A DNA stretch of 64,000 nucleotides, taken from positions 278,489,953 through 278,553,952 of the forward strand of contig OW240915.1 in assembly GCA_933207985.1 (NCBI GenBank), in the 5' to 3' direction. The position numbers and the translations under genes were made by a program. Numbering within the stretch: position 1 is the stretch's first letter; the number at the start of each line of letters is the position of its first letter. The notes beneath the pieces are model-generated. The model was given only the letters and a program-made list of their open reading frames with translations, was not told the origin of the DNA and searched no databases. Positions 21,353 through 34,835 of this stretch are shown piece by piece. This stretch comes from Pelobates cultripes (taxonomy: Eukaryota; Chordata; Amphibia; Anura; Pelobatidae).

Positions 21353-23055
21353 TCTCAATTATAAAGTCCGATCACCAAAAGTCTTAAATCAACGGCCTAT
21401 TTAAAATGTATCACTTGCAAGTGATCTAACAGGCTCACATGATTAATTTGTTGAGAAACCATTTTGGGCCACTTTAAGTAACTGTATAACAAGCATCTTG
21501 ACAATGACCAAAATCCTATTTGGATTTTTTTTATGTCACTCTAACACATTATAGTTGGGTTTATTACCATTTCATAGTGATGGCATAAATGTGAATTTTA
21601 TTTGCACCGTATTATCCACCAGCTAGAATGCATACATTTTTATTTATTGTACTCCTATTCACCTTTTGCGTATACTGCATTATTCTTGCACCTGCAGAAA
21701 AAAAAAAAAATGAGGATAAACATTTTTTTTTTTCTCTGCACCAGAACACTTATAATTGTAAAAAATAGTTGCCCTCTGGTCACCCCGTCAGGCTATATAT
21801 TTTCAGGATCCTCTCTATCTGGTAAGGGAGGAAGAAGAATTGAATGTACATTCTATGTTTCTTCAGGCGCCTCGTCATATAAACCACTAGCATTAGTGGT
21901 AAAATAAAGTACTCTTTGGCAAAAAGAAAGTCTCTAGGTCAATGAGGACCTTACATAGATAGTAGTTTTACATTTCACTGTAGACACCATTACCTGCCCT
22001 AGTATAACCCTACATTTTCCCCCACCACACAGACCAGTCAATTCTCCGTCCGCAGCTACAAATATCTCACACCAACCTAAATCGGTGGGTGGTTAAAGAG
22101 GGTGAATTATAAAGCAATGAGTGTGAATGGCATGCTGTGTGAAGAAGGGGGAAAATGTTATATTTCTGGAAAAATGGATACTGAGGTTACAGAGATGGGT
22201 CATGGAGGAGTGACGTTTACCCTATTTAAGAGGCGAGAGACGTGATACAAATCTCAGCAAGAAATACGTAGCTGAAACAGTTAATGGGTATTCTCAGGAT
22301 TAAAATAACATATCAGGGAAAGCCAAGCCTGTGTGACAGACAGTGTGGCACCACCAACATTGTTTGGGCTAGATGGGAGGGAGAAATGAATTCTACAGCA
22401 TAGCTGACTGTGAAAGACAGGCCAGGCCACTCTGTATGACCTGCGTTCTCTATACGAAGGTGCAGCAAACATAACCACAAACAGCGCAAGCTAGCGGAGA
22501 GCAAAGGATTTTATAGTGAAACCGGAGCTTTTTGAAAAATCTACTAAATCTATTTAACTAAATTAATAACCCGTTAAAGCTGCAGTAAATGCCTGATTTA
22601 ATTCCAGAATGCTGATATTCAGTTATTTTTGTGTACCATTTGAAATTGCAAAACATCTGCTCTAGTGTGAATAGAAATAAAAAGAAAATAGATGTGCAAT
22701 AATTCATGACATGTACAGTATTATAAATACAAATAAGCCAGTGATGTGGGAATTGATTTTAGTTATAGTTAAATGTCTATTATTCAAATTATTCGGGGGG
22801 GAAAAATATGTTCTAGAAGTGTGGTATAGCACAGTACCAAAAGACAAAATATATTAACTTAGTGCAGCTATTGTGTATAAGCTGCCGTAGCCCCAAAAGC
22901 AAGCACAATATAGCAATCCAAAGTATTCATCTGCAAAGCGCAGCTTAGTTATAGGGGCCCACTAGTGCAGCCCAAGTTTATTCAAAGCACATTCAAAGAA
23001 CAGTACAAAGTTTTGGGACCCCTGTCCCTTTATCAATGATTATTCTGTGTATTGG
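21353..23055. other. Unannotated stretch
   Basis: AT-rich. Near 22940-23040 there is a retroelement-tail-like stretch ('gttttgggacccctgtccctttatc'). No exon is supported. Confidence 0.45.
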
Positions 23056-23502
23056 TTAAAGGATCACTATAGTGTCAGGAAAACAAAGCGGTTTTCCTGA
23101 CACTATAGTGCCCTAAGGGTGCCCCCACCGTCAGGGTCCCCCTCCCGTGGGGCTGAAGGGATTAAAATCCCCTCAGCAGCTTACCTTTATCCAGCGTCGG
23201 GCTCCCTCGGCGCTGGTGACCTCTCCTCCCCCACCGATGTCAGCTCCTGAGTGGAGTAGAATGCGCAATGCTTTCCTATGGACGTTCTGAACGCTGGATG
23301 CGAATTTCTCATCCAGCGTCGCAGATGCGCCTCTAGCGGCTGTCAGGAAGACAGCCACTAAAGGTTGGCTTAACACTGCTATGTAAACATAGCAGTTTCC
23401 CTGAAACTATGTTTACATGTGAAGGTTTAAAACTTGAGGGACCTGGCACCCAGACCACTTCAATGAGCTGAAGTGGTCTGGGTGATTATAGTGTCCCTTT
23501 AA
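23056..23502 (+). mobile_element. T2-type MITE, subfamily 1, complete
   Basis: TTAA at 23056-23059 and 23499-23502. The left end TTAAAGGATCACTATAG is matched by a right end TTATAGTGTCCCTTTAA. The 'gtcaggaaaac' snap-back stem, the 'cctctagcggctgtc' box and the 'cacccagaccacttca' stem are all present, in the same orientation as the nested element at 4768. Confidence 0.85.
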
Positions 23503-25019
23503 AGTTCAATAGATTGTGAGTTTAGTGGTTTACAATCAGTATAACAATTGTAAACATATTTGTTTAATAGTTTAGGGGTTATTCCATCTATGTAGAGCAG
23601 GGGTCAGTTACCTATAGGGAAAGACTATAAAAATTAGCTTTTACCTTAAATGAGCATTTCAAAACACTACAGGCACCAAATACCATGAATATGCAATTTA
23701 AACATCATACTTTACTGCATAAACTTGACCAGAACTGTACAGTTGCCAATGCGGGAAACATGTAACATGCACATCACTACTTATCAGTACTCTGTCTATA
23801 GGAACTACTCGAACACGTTTAAAAGGAAAAAAAATAATAAGTCCCTTATACTTTGATCTCAAAATGTGTAAGCTCTTGGGTGACGGGTTATAAAATGTTA
23901 CTCACAAAATGGATTGATTTGGCCATAATTAAGTAAAATGGTTGTATCTAAATATACTGGAAAAAGAAGATAAAAGTCGCATTGCAAGTCTCACTTTTCA
24001 AGCAAAAGTTACTTAATGACATGCTTTTTAGCTTTAAACACGTTTTTCTGCTCCTTACAATATCAATGTGAAAGGTGATTTTACTTTGAGCAAAAATGAG
24101 CAGCACTAGCAAAAAGCACGAAAGTCCTTCACACCCTTCACAGTGAAAAAAAGACAGAAGTAAAAGTAGTGCATATTCTAGATGCATAATCCTCCTGTTC
24201 TGAACGGTTAGAAAATTTTAGGACTATCAGGGTTATTCACTAAAGTGAGATAGGGCAGGAATTCAATGTGATTTTTTTTATGATAAGCAAGATCCACACA
24301 TTGGTCACGCGAAAGAGGAAATAATGTGTGCAAACACATGCGTAAAACGGTTTCCCACCTCCCTACAGTTAGGGCACTAACATTACGCTGAACAAGAGCA
24401 GTAGTGGGAGTTTGAGCACAGAGCTTCATTTTTGTGTGGTTTGTACCGACATTGCGCTGGTTCTGAAAATCTAAATTGTGTGTTGCCTAAGTAACCTAAA
24501 TACCAAACAATATCCATGCTAATGTTGCACAGAATTTACAAAACATATAAAACGTACATTACATAAAAACTGCTCACAGATCTAAAGTTGGATTCTAGTT
24601 TTAAAATGTAAAGACTTTAACACACTTTTCTCCTCCCAAAATGCTTTAGATACATTATTAAAAATGATTTCAAAATGTCGTTTTTTGGGAGGAAGTGTCC
24701 AAAAATAGATTCATACCACAGCCTGTAATTTAAAATATAAATTGACACTTGAGCGATTTATAAAGTCCTATTCTTATAATTTTATAACACCTCCTGCGTA
24801 TACCTTTAAGTAACAGAAATTTAAGCTCTTATTTTTTACCCTCTTAGCACTAATGATTGGATACAGTGAGATTACCTTCCCTGTATTTAACCCTTTCAAG
24901 TAAATATGTTTGTAAAAGCCCAATGATATAACAATAGTGGATCTTCTTACGATAGTTTGCCAGTCTCACATTTGTGATTAAACACTACTTACTGGATGTT
25001 TCAAACCAACTGTATGCCT
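23503..25019. other. Unannotated stretch
   Basis: AT-rich, no supported gene. Short frames at 23948-24187 and 24208-24429 show no conserved features. Confidence 0.5.
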
Positions 25020-25290
25020 AGAAACCGTCCAGTTTTAGGTGTCCCGCCATGCCGACTTAAAGTTGCTTTTTGAGACACCGGGGAACTCTCCCCAACAAGC
25101 ATTGCATGCGTGCATCTTTAGATACGCCATGCAAATAGGACCCTGAAACAGTGCTCCCTGCAAGCCTGCTTGATTGGCAGGCAGATTGGTTTGCATTCAG
25201 GCCAGGCTGACCTGTTATTTATTTAGACAGTCCCGTCCCCTTTTCGGGCAAGTCTGCCATCTTTGGACAGTGGCAAGATATATTTCACTC
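25020..25290 (+). repeat. Dispersed repeat family A, copy 2
   Basis: Second diverged copy of the repeat at 7640-8010, sharing 'aggaccctg' and 'caggccaggctgacctgt' in order. Class unknown. Confidence 0.55.
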
Positions 25291-25673
25291 GTCCTCCCTG
25301 TTCTACAGCCACCAATCAACATCTCGCTTACTGGGGTGAAATAATTGGCAGATATGTGCAAAACTGAACTCCAGTGATGTGAGCATTGGGGACAAATTGG
25401 CTACTAAGAGTCAGACTCAGGACTTTAGGAACAGAGTGCAAAACGTAGTTGTGAGAGGTCTCATAGCACTGCCAGAGAAACGCATTGGTTGCACGGCAGT
25501 GAGTGGTGGTGAGTCAACTGTCACACAATAATTCCCCGATAACTCGTCATTGGACTTGCTCTCACAGGATGGGAGGCAGAGAGTAAAACTGAAAGGAGAG
25601 TTAGTTCCAATGGACTCCAGGCACTACATCAAATTCAATAAGATGAAATCATTATAGTGCCAACAGTGTCCAT

Positions 25674-25924
25674 TTAAACTGACACTCCAAGCACCATAAC
25701 AACTACAGCTCGCTAAAGTGGCAATGGTGTCAAGAGTTCCCTGGCAGGGCTTTACTCAGACAGAAAGCTGGTAGCTCTGTGACTTGAGTATTGGAAGCAG
25801 GAAATGGCATCCAGCAGGCACCAAGTAGGAAATCAAACCATTTGAAAATTGTCTCAATCTTTACAATGTGGGGTCTGCCAACACCATCACCACTACAGTT
25901 TGGTGCTTGGAGTGTTCCTTTAGT
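25674..25924 (+). mobile_element. TTAA-type MITE, 'ACTCCAAGCACC' family
   Basis: Inverted ends: TTAAACTGACACTCCAAGCA at the left and TGCTTGGAGTGTTCCTTTAG at the right, about 250 bp apart. Related partial ends occur near 37305-37375 ('gcctggagtgttcttt') and 38627-38660 ('gagacactccaagcattg'). The right TTAA has decayed to TTAG. Confidence 0.6.
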
Positions 25925-27213
25925 TCTGATAACCTAAAGATGAATATTCAGTGCAGCTAGAAGAATATTGGGTAATATAGGAATGATGACTTAGTAGTGA
26001 GAGATAGGAGGACGACATTTAAAAAATAATAATAATAATAATTAAAAATACAATATTATATCAAAGTGTAAAATAATTTAGAGGGAATGTTAAACTATAG
26101 TGCCACAAATGACTACCGTTTCATACTTTTTTATATTAAAGTGTAAAAAAAAAATTGCAATATGTGGCATGTTTTCTTTTTACTACAGAATAGCTGTTCA
26201 ACGTGTCAAGACGTTATTCTCTTGGTTTGCAGACGTTGGGAAAACTTACTCAATGTGTCATGACTTGATAATCCCTTTTCACCAAGCAATATACTTTATT
26301 TATACAGCTGTCATGAAGTTGATCCCCATTTGTATAATTGTTCTTGACATGGAAGTGTTTTGGTTTAAAGCTGCCAGACTGAACAGTAGAGGATGGGGGG
26401 GCTGAACAATCACAAGGTGACAAGAGTCATGCAGCACGTCTTCTTAAAAAGTGGGAATCTCGTCCATAATTTTCAGAAAGTGTTATATTGAACGAGTGAG
26501 GTCATGCAATCACCGAGGGAATGAATTTAAAATAAAGAAGCGGTCATATTAAAAAAAAAAAAAAAAAAAATTTAAAATTAAAAAAGGAAAGAAAATTGCT
26601 TTTCAGTAAGCTGTCAAGACGTTTCTCCTTGGAAATTAATATCAAGAATAAATATGTCAAGTATTTCAACACAAATGTACCTTCACGGGATTATTCTGCT
26701 GCCTGTTGCAGAACGGCTCTCTTTATCTTGGCTTGACTTTGGCACATGACACAAAGGGCGCAAAGTTTAAGTGCCAGAGGACTTGTTGGGAACGTGCAGC
26801 AGCTGCCGTATGCACTACCTTGTACACATTGTGAAAGGACTGAATAACTTGTTGTGATTGAACATGGGCGCCTTATCGCCTATTCCTGTTATTCTTCTGT
26901 GTGATCGACAGTCTGCCGACTATGATTAAAGATCTTATAAACACTATTCTTTTAAGATGTGAATAGAGAAAGTCTGTAGTGAAAAATAAATCTGATGTAG
27001 AATACACCTGCTTTCATCTCATATACCAAATAAAAGGGGCTCCATTCTAACAAGTCTATACAGAGATTTATTCAAATACTAATGGAGATGGTTTTACATC
27101 TAAATAATAATAAATACATGTCTTTGTAAACACATACAGAGTTAGAAATGCAAAGCTGTGAATTTTTTTCCAAACAAGAGTTATTTACTGGGAATTCAAA
27201 GTGAATGTCAAAT
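25925..27213. other. Unannotated stretch
   Basis: Contains (AAT)n near 26028-26042 and a poly-A run near 26551. No exon is supported. The 101-residue frame at 26100-26405 has no recognisable features. Confidence 0.5.
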
Positions 27214-27420
27214 TTAAAGGAACACTATAGTGTCAGGCAAACAATCGTGTATTACTGACACTATAGGTTTAAAATAGCTGTTAAGGTACCTGGCCTTCCT
27301 TGCCATCGAAGGTGATTTATTCAGGTGACTCAGGTTACTAAGGTACCCCCATTCTGCTTCCTTTGCTGAGAGCATGAAATTTGATGAGCTTAGCTAATTC
27401 ACCCCTTACCTCTGCTGTCC
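27214..27420 (+). repeat. T2-type MITE, 5' end only
   Basis: TTAAAGGAACACTATAG at 27214, followed by the snap-back stem 'gtgtcaggcaaac/ctgacactatag'. No matching right end is found before the LINE fragment at 27540. Confidence 0.65.
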
Positions 27421-27539
27421 CTTACTTGCCATCTCCACATATAACACTACCCTCACCTCTGCCTTGAACACTGCAGCCCCGCTCCAAATATGCACCTCAA
27501 GGAGGACATGCCCCCAACCGTGGCATACTAAATCAACAC

Positions 27540-28815
27540 GCTATCTGCAAAGTTGCTCCCGTTGTGCTGAACGCTCCTGGAGGAAGACTCATAGTCTCTT
27601 TTGGATTCCACTACCACCTGTACGCTGATGACACTCAGATATAGCTCTCCTCCCCGGACCTCTCCCCTGCCGTCCTGCAACGTGTCAGTGCTTGCCTTTC
27701 TTCCATCTCTGGCTGGATGTCCTCACACTTTCTGAAACTCAATCTCTCTAAAACTGAGCTCCTGGTCTTTCCTCCCACTAATACTGACCCGCCTCTTTCG
27801 CTCTATCTTCAAGTTAGTGGTATCCACTTAAGTCCATCCTTGCAAGCATGCTGTCATGGCATCATACTTGACTCTGGCCTCACCTTTGAGCCTCACATCT
27901 AGTATGTTGCCAAATCCTGTAGATTCCAACTTAAAAACAGCCCGCATCCGCCCCTTTCTTTCTGATGCTACCAAGGAGCTTGACCATGCTATAGTAATTT
28001 CCGGCATGGATTATTATAACCCTCTCCTGATTGGTCTTCCCAAAATCCATATTGCCTGACTGATTTTCCTCTCTAGTCGGTCCTCTCACACCTCACCCTT
28101 CTGTCAGTCCTTATATTGACTTCCTGTATCCTATAGGAGTCAATTCAAAGTGCTAACCTATACATCTAAAGCACTGAATAATTCTAGCCCCTCATATCAC
28201 TTCACAGATCCATAAGTATGCCCCTTCTCGGTCTCTCCGCTCTGCCCGTGACCTTCTCCTGTCCGCTGCTCGCAATCGTACGACCAACTCGCGCTTGCAG
28301 GACTTTTCGCAGGTAGCTCACTTCATATGGAATAGCCTGCCTACCGATATCAGACTCTCCCCTAGTCTTCAATCGTTTGAGTGCCTTAAAACCCATCTCT
28401 TTATGAAAGCTTATGGCCTCCCAGAGTAACCTCTGTCTTACATACCTGTCTCTTGCTCTCTCCTAAAGGGCAGCACTCTACTCTCTCCTCCAGCTCTGCT
28501 TCATTCACACCTTTTAGTTAGGGTAGCCTTATGCATATCACACACATGCTTAGGGGGATATACATAAGGCTATCCTAACTATAAGATAAGGCCAGGGACT
28601 AATGAAAGTATTTTAAAAATTGGGCAGACTAGATGGGCCGAATGGTTCTTATCTGCCGTCACATTCTATGTTTCTATGTAAAACTTACAGGAACATTAGG
28701 TTGAAGAGGACCCTGCTCAAACAAGCTTACAGTCTATAGGAGGTATATATTTTTAGTTAAATCCCCCCTCTCATAATATTGTAAAGCGCTACGGAATCTG
28801 TTAGCGCTATATATA
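27540..28815 (+). mobile_element. L2-type LINE 3' fragment with YADD motif
   Basis: Conceptual translation gives 'YHLYADDTQI' (catalytic RT motif, near 27625). Then come 'SGWMSSHFLKLNLSKTELL' and 'DSGLTFEPHI', the standard order in L2-group reverse transcriptases, broken by stops and indels. The 3' tail 'attgtaaagcgctacggaat' and an (ATA)n run end it near 28815. A different LINE tail is inserted at 28516-28680. Dead copy. Confidence 0.75.
28545..28680 (+). mobile_element. LINE 3' end inserted in the L2 fragment
   Basis: Carries 'aaggctatcctaactataag', 'gggcagactagatgggccga' and the terminal 'ttctatgtttctatg'. It is the same family as the LINE split by the DIRS/Ngaro element, and here the junction is uninterrupted. 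That is what defines the insertion point at 12361/16416. Confidence 0.7.
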
Positions 28816-29536
28816 TGACGATAATAATAATAAGCCAAAGCTTTCTAATTGAATTATTTTAGCCTAAAATGTTGATATTCACTTTGAAAACATGTCAATT
28901 CTCACTTTTGTAAATAACCACATAAAAGTACAAAAATCATGCAGTAATAATTCTAAAAAAATTCACACACCCACCTCAAAAGTTTTATATAAATCTACTT
29001 AGAAAGATGGAAATGGCAAACGCCAGACAATATGTCGTCCTTCTTTGAGCGGTCTACCTCTACTCCTGCAATCTACTCTGTGATTAGGCTCAGAACAAAT
29101 ATCCAAGTCCCATCTATCATAATACAGCAGCCAGACACAGTACCATTGTACAGCACGTGGGATTTGCGTCACACTTAAAACGGAGGTCTAATACGCTCTC
29201 CAGCAGGGTCTGTTATGATAACACTATCCATAGTTTAAAATTAGGATGCATACGATTAGATTTTGAAAGTTTTCAAATCCATCCTGGAGTATAGATATTG
29301 ATACCCAATTCAATGGCACACATTTTTATTTTTCTTCGAAAGCCGAATCAACCGTAATGAAAACAAAAGTTTTCGGCACAACTGTAGCTCATACATTAGA
29401 ACAATTCTCTGCAATTAAACAAAGGAACACATAGGCATCATAGAGGCTTTACTATCAGAGAGACAGGCAAGAATTAACCATTACTTCAAATCACTTTTGT
29501 TGTAGAGAAATGGGAGACCGAGGAAGGTAAAAAGGT
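28816..29536. other. Unannotated stretch
   Basis: AT-rich, no supported gene or element. Confidence 0.5.
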
Positions 29537-29614
29537 TTAACCCCTTAAGGACACATGACGTGTGACATGTCATGATTTCCTTTTATTCCAGAAGTTTGGT
29601 CCTTAAGGGGTTAA
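29537..29614. mobile_element. 78-bp palindromic TTAA MITE
   Basis: Sister copy of 19812-19891. TTAACCCCTTAAGGAC and GTCCTTAAGGGGTTAA form its arms. Confidence 0.8.
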
Positions 29615-29758
29615 AGACAAATAAAAGGTGGGGTTTAGGGTGGGGAAAAGCATAGATAATGACTGGAATGATAAAAACAGTCGAGTTAGAATAAAAGAAG
29701 GGGGTATAAGATAGACCTGAATAAAATAAAAAAATAATTGGAGGAATAGTTTGAGAAA

Positions 29759-30603
29759 TGTAGCGGACGACGGGTAACACGACCGGTTACCTCCGCTATT
29801 ACCTTCCTGCAGCCCCTCAGGAACCCTTAGAACAGGCAAACAGCCATTCCCCCAGTAACTGGATGGCACACAGTTCTGGGAGTACAACACGATTTTATTA
29901 TGCCACACTCTGCTTTTATGCATAGCTCCATGCAAACTTCCCAAACACCCAGGGGTTCTATCCCAAGATCCTCTAAACCTCGGAGCAAAAGCGCAGGAAA
30001 AGGGGGGTCGCTGCTCCTTTGTCTCACAGATCCAAGAAGCCTACCACTCAGCACAACAGGGAGGGGTTGGAGGGGGGGGGGGCGCGGGGTGAAGGGTTAT
30101 TCTTCCCAGGAGCCTCTGTGCCTGGGAGCCAAAGCGCAGGAAAGAAATCGGCCTTTTGTCTCCCAGGCACAGAAAAGCCTGCCAAATAGCCAGTACCCCA
30201 AAAGTGTCCCCACCAACCTCAGGCGGCTTCAGTCCGGCACATTCCCCGACCAGCCTCTGTTCGCGAGGTTCTGGTGTTAAAACCTGCAAGGAAAGCGTCT
30301 CCTTTCGGGATAAGAATGCTCCCCCTGGCTGGCGTTCATCTATACGAAATGGCAGCCACCCAGGGGAGCCCTCATTAATTACTTCCCTTGCGGTTTCACA
30401 CTATGTTGCAAGTGCGAATATTGCGGTTTCACACTTATGTTGCAAGTGCGAAAGTTCTGATTAATTGGTGGGAACGTTCTAATGGGGCACCAGGGTAGTC
30501 CCCGTTCGGAAGACGAATGGGGAAACAGGGTATACTGCACGAAAGTCAGGGAAAACATAAAACAAAAGGGAAAAATGCACGAATAGGCAGCTGTTCTGCC
30601 ACA
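29759..30603 (-). mobile_element. Solo LTR of a retrovirus-like element
   Basis: 845 bp with TGTAGC at 29759 and GCCACA ending at 30603, flanked by an exact 5-bp duplication AGAAA (29754-29758 and 30604-30608). Read on the minus strand it has a TATA-like GCATAAAAG (complement of 29913-29921) and an AATAAA polyadenylation signal (complement of 29893-29898). The promoter-proximal 18 bp (29904-29921) is identical to that of the LTR at 45708-45725. No internal region is attached, so it arose by LTR-LTR recombination. Confidence 0.8.
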
Positions 30604-30608
30604 AGAAA

Positions 30609-33477
30609 CATAAAAGAAAATTTACAAATGGACTGAGGTGGATATTGATAAAATAGAATTGTTGACAGTGGGCTAAAACACAGATAGACACATAGAATGA
30701 TGAGAGAGCAATAAAACAGGAGCCAGAACTACAGACAGAAAATGGGGTAAACTACAGAAAAATGGTAAAGGTAAGTCTGAAATGCACAAAAAGCAGAGGG
30801 AAGTAGGTTAGAAGGAGAAAGAGGGGGAAACAGATTATAGAGACAGGGAGGGGAATAAACATCTACTTTGGATTATACTTTATAAAGCCCTCTGCATCTT
30901 TCACAGTCATACAGCTAGAATAAGACAGCCTGCCTGAGAGAATCCAACATAAAGAGAGTGTAATCAAACCAGTGGGAGAAGAGATGGGAGCAGCAATTAG
31001 TGGGATTTGACTGGTATTTACCATAATTATGCTTAGATTGCACAAGCACAAAATATACTTTGGATTTTGACAAGAATAATATAATGAAGATTGTCTGAGG
31101 TTTTCTCAGTAGCTCAGGGAAGCCACCATCAGACTGACAGAAATACTGACAGGTCTGTTTCCTGCCTGCCTCCCTGAGCCCAGCACATTGTAGCATTCAG
31201 CCAGTGACGGGAAGGCGGAGTATCCCTAACGTTCTATTTCAGAACTTATGGATAATCAATTTAAAACACGGTTTAAAATCCTGGCCGTCACTTCTCATGT
31301 GTGTATGTACGTTCCTCTGACAATCATTACGTTCCACTATTCCATTCTACAAGGCCTCGTCGCCAATGCAAATGTACATTTTCCATGCCATAATGTATTT
31401 GTAATGCACTATTATTATTATGATATTTATAGAGCGCCGTCAAATTCCGCAGCGCTTTGCACTAGATTTATATTGGGCCTAACTTGGAATGTGATGTAAT
31501 TTATATTTGGGTCTGCTTACACCTTCAACCATGCCAGTTTAGATTCCTGGATTGTGTCAATAAATTTGTATTGCTGTTACTTAAATAAAAAATAAAATAA
31601 AAAAATGAATAAATAAAACTACACATTTCCGTTTCAATGTTTAAACCTATTTAAAAGAAGCAAAAAAATAAATAAAAAATTTTTAAAAAATATTTACTGA
31701 ACTACAGAGACCTAGTAGCATAGGTTGGTTGGTTAAAAAATATAAGCAGTCAATGCTATCAAAGTCTAAAAATCCAGTTTCTCCTATTTAAAGAAAGCCG
31801 TAACAATAGTAACAGTTTATCCAACGCCAACAACTGGTAAAATCCAGTATAAGGCAATATGAGTTTCTGCCAGAAAAAATAAAATAGTTTATTATTCTGA
31901 GGTAGCAGAAACTAGCGCCTTCTCCTTCATTGTAACATGTACCGAGCGATTTCTAGATATCCTATTCTTTGACAATCAAGGCAGATTTAGACGGAATCCC
32001 TTACTCAAGCAGCGGCATATAGAAACACAGTAATGTAACGAATAGGGCATGTTATGGAATAGTTTGCCTGGCCTCTCTGAACATAAAACTTTGTTGGCAG
32101 GGTTTCCTCTGTTTCCTTGTGAACAAATTAAAAAGGATACAGGAGCCATCCTGACATTTAAGATAAATAACACTGTATTGCCGTGCACAGATGGTTGACT
32201 GTTTCTAAAGTCAGACACTTGACAGTAATAATCCTTTGGCATCGATTCGAGAGCTGCAGAGTTCCGGAGCTGGTGATGAGATGAAGTAAGGTGCCACACT
32301 TTCCTCCGCTCAGGCAATGAGGTTAAATGATTGTGCAAACAATTAAATGATTGCTACTTGTCAAACCAGATACTGCTAGGTGACGAAAACAAACGCACCT
32401 AACCAAAGCATTGCCCGGATTCTATGGCAGCCATGTTTTTGTACTAAACAGGGCCCACATTTAAAGTGACCAGGTCATGATTTTAAACGCAAGATTTATA
32501 AAGAGGTAGGAAACACAAGGAAGTTTACTGCAGGTCTAATTTTTGCAAAGTTTTGTCATTTTTATTTGCATTAGCCAATGTAGGCCCTTCTTTGACATGT
32601 GCATATCTACATATTTTGATATAAATTCCTTAAATGTTTAAGTAAAAGTTACATTTGAGCAGTTTTTGAGGGCTGGTGCTAATACATCCATTTCGTATTT
32701 GTTATGTATATATTTTTTATTGTGTTAATTTATGGTGACTGTTTCCATAAAGATTTTCTTTTTATGACAAAATCTTAAAAGTGACAGTACTAGAATACAG
32801 GAAGTTTTAATTTAAATACAAACGTTACTATAAAGTGGGGTGAACTCTTAATTGTCACAATTCATGACAATAGGGAGAGCCTGTTTCAAAAACATTTAGT
32901 CAACGTTTAACTATCTTCCCACAATAACAATTTGTTGAAAAAAAAAAGCCAAATTTGAGCTTGACACATTTCTCAAGACATGATTTATATAACCTATAGA
33001 AATGTCCTAGAACTGCCAGGGTAGTTTGGCACCCGTTCAATTTTCAGAAGTGAATGGCATTTGATAGGAAATGCAGACAATTAGACTCTTTTATTGAATG
33101 AGAGGTTGACATTTGCATGGAAAACATCATTACATTAATGGTGCTTGGTCAGAAATAGGCTGAGAAAACACAGCTAAAATGTTCAAAACGTATAGGATCC
33201 CTAAATATGAACCCAGGTGGCGTCTTATTTAGGACAAACTCAAACACCAGTTAGCCACTCACTGACATCTCGGTTAAAGTGTAGAAACACAGCAAACTTA
33301 CACCAGTATTAGTACTGATAGTGAAAATGTAAGGGGGAAATATAGAATAATAAACTAAAGGATCACTAAAGCTACTCACCCCATTTCATCTCAATTAAGT
33401 GGTCTGGGTGCAATGATCATGTAGTTTTAACCGTACAATGTAAAAGATGTAGAAATTTTAATGTTTATATTGCAGGG
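30609..33477. other. Unannotated stretch
   Basis: AT-rich, with a reversed LINE tail at about 31408-31465 ('atttatagagcgccg', 'cgcagcgctttgc') and A-rich runs near 31580-31690. A 120-residue antisense frame at 31976-32338 shows no family I recognise and no splice context. Confidence 0.45.
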
Positions 33478-34689
33478 TTAAAGGAACACTATAGGGTCAG
33501 GAACACAAACATGTATTCCTGACCCTATAGTGCTAAACACACCATTTAGGTGGCTTGCACTCCCTTAGCCCCCTTAAAAGTTTATAAAACCCACTTTATT
33601 TACAGCGCCGCGCTAGTCCACCAGCGTTAGCCCGGCCCCCTTGGCGACATAAGAATTGCAGATTTTTAGTCAATCAAATGCTTTCCCATGGGGAAACCAT
33701 TGGACTGGCTAAAATCGGCAAGAGGGTGGGGCCAAATGCCATTTTGGCCAATCAGCAACTCCTCATAGAGATGCATTGAATCAATGCATCGCTATGAGGA
33801 AAATTCAGCGTCCCTATGCAGAGCGTGGAGACGCTGAACGGCACTGCTGGCTACTGTGCAGCACTGCCCCAGGAAGCACCTCCAGTGGCCATCTGAGGAG
33901 TGCCCATTTGGAGGTGTCCCTAGCGGCAATGTAAACACTGCCTTTTCTCTGAAAAGAAATGACCAATGGACATAAAATCCAGAGGACAAAGTAAAGTCCC
34001 TATATGAATATAATGTAATTACAACAAAATTTACTTATATATGTTTAAAAAGGAACAGTAATTGAACCAAAAGGACAAAAAAAAAAAAGGAAACTTATAA
34101 ACACAAAATAAATGGGAGCTCATAAGCTCTAAGTAATCTCTAAGCTCTTTTTAAACATAACTAAATAAATTTAGTTTTAATTACATTATATTCATATACG
34201 GACTTGGATTCTGGATTTTATGTTTGTTGGTAATTTCTTTGTGTTTTATGTATTCTGTTTCTAAGGTTACCCTCTATTACATTCCCTTTACACACTCTAG
34301 ACCCCTTAGGGCAAGCATGTCAAAGTCAAAGGCTAAGACGGACCAAATAAACAAGGTTTATATGGGCCGCAAAAAAAACCAAAAAAAAAAACCTTCAGTT
34401 TCCATAGAAACGTAGGTTTATTTAGATAAGTACAGTATAAAAAAAAAAGTTGCCCAACTGACACTGGACGTCCTCACACTCGTAGGGCTGCAAAATAAAC
34501 AAGAGAGCAAATTTATTTTCAGAAATGCATTTGCATATAATCAACGTTACAGTCCAACTACCTTGATATATTAAGAAATGTTTGGTAATAGGACTGAAAT
34601 GGTGAATGTATGCTGTTGCACAGCTGTAAAAAACAAATGACGTTATCTTGTTTATTTTGGAGTTCTGAGTGTGTTCTTCACTTTGGTTG

Positions 34690-34835
34690 CGATCATCAAT
34701 CTTGATGATCTCAGCCAATCCAATGCTTTCCCACAGGAAAGCATTGAGAGGCTATTGTGCATGTGTGGCAAAAGGTTGCGTGGCCAAACAGCATCCCCAT
34801 GGGGAGCATTGAGCGCCTCCATGCAGACCCAATCT
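34690..34835 (+). repeat. T2-type MITE fragment, subfamily 2
   Basis: Contains 'gatctcagccaatcca', the hairpin 'tttcccacaggaaagcattg' and 'cctccatgcagac', inside hAT-3. The rest of the MITE is missing. Confidence 0.55.

Noticed and set aside
20821..21387. 188-residue plus-strand open frame
   Set aside because: It runs through a probable solo LTR and a TA microsatellite, giving Tyr-Ile repeats, and crosses the end of hAT-2.
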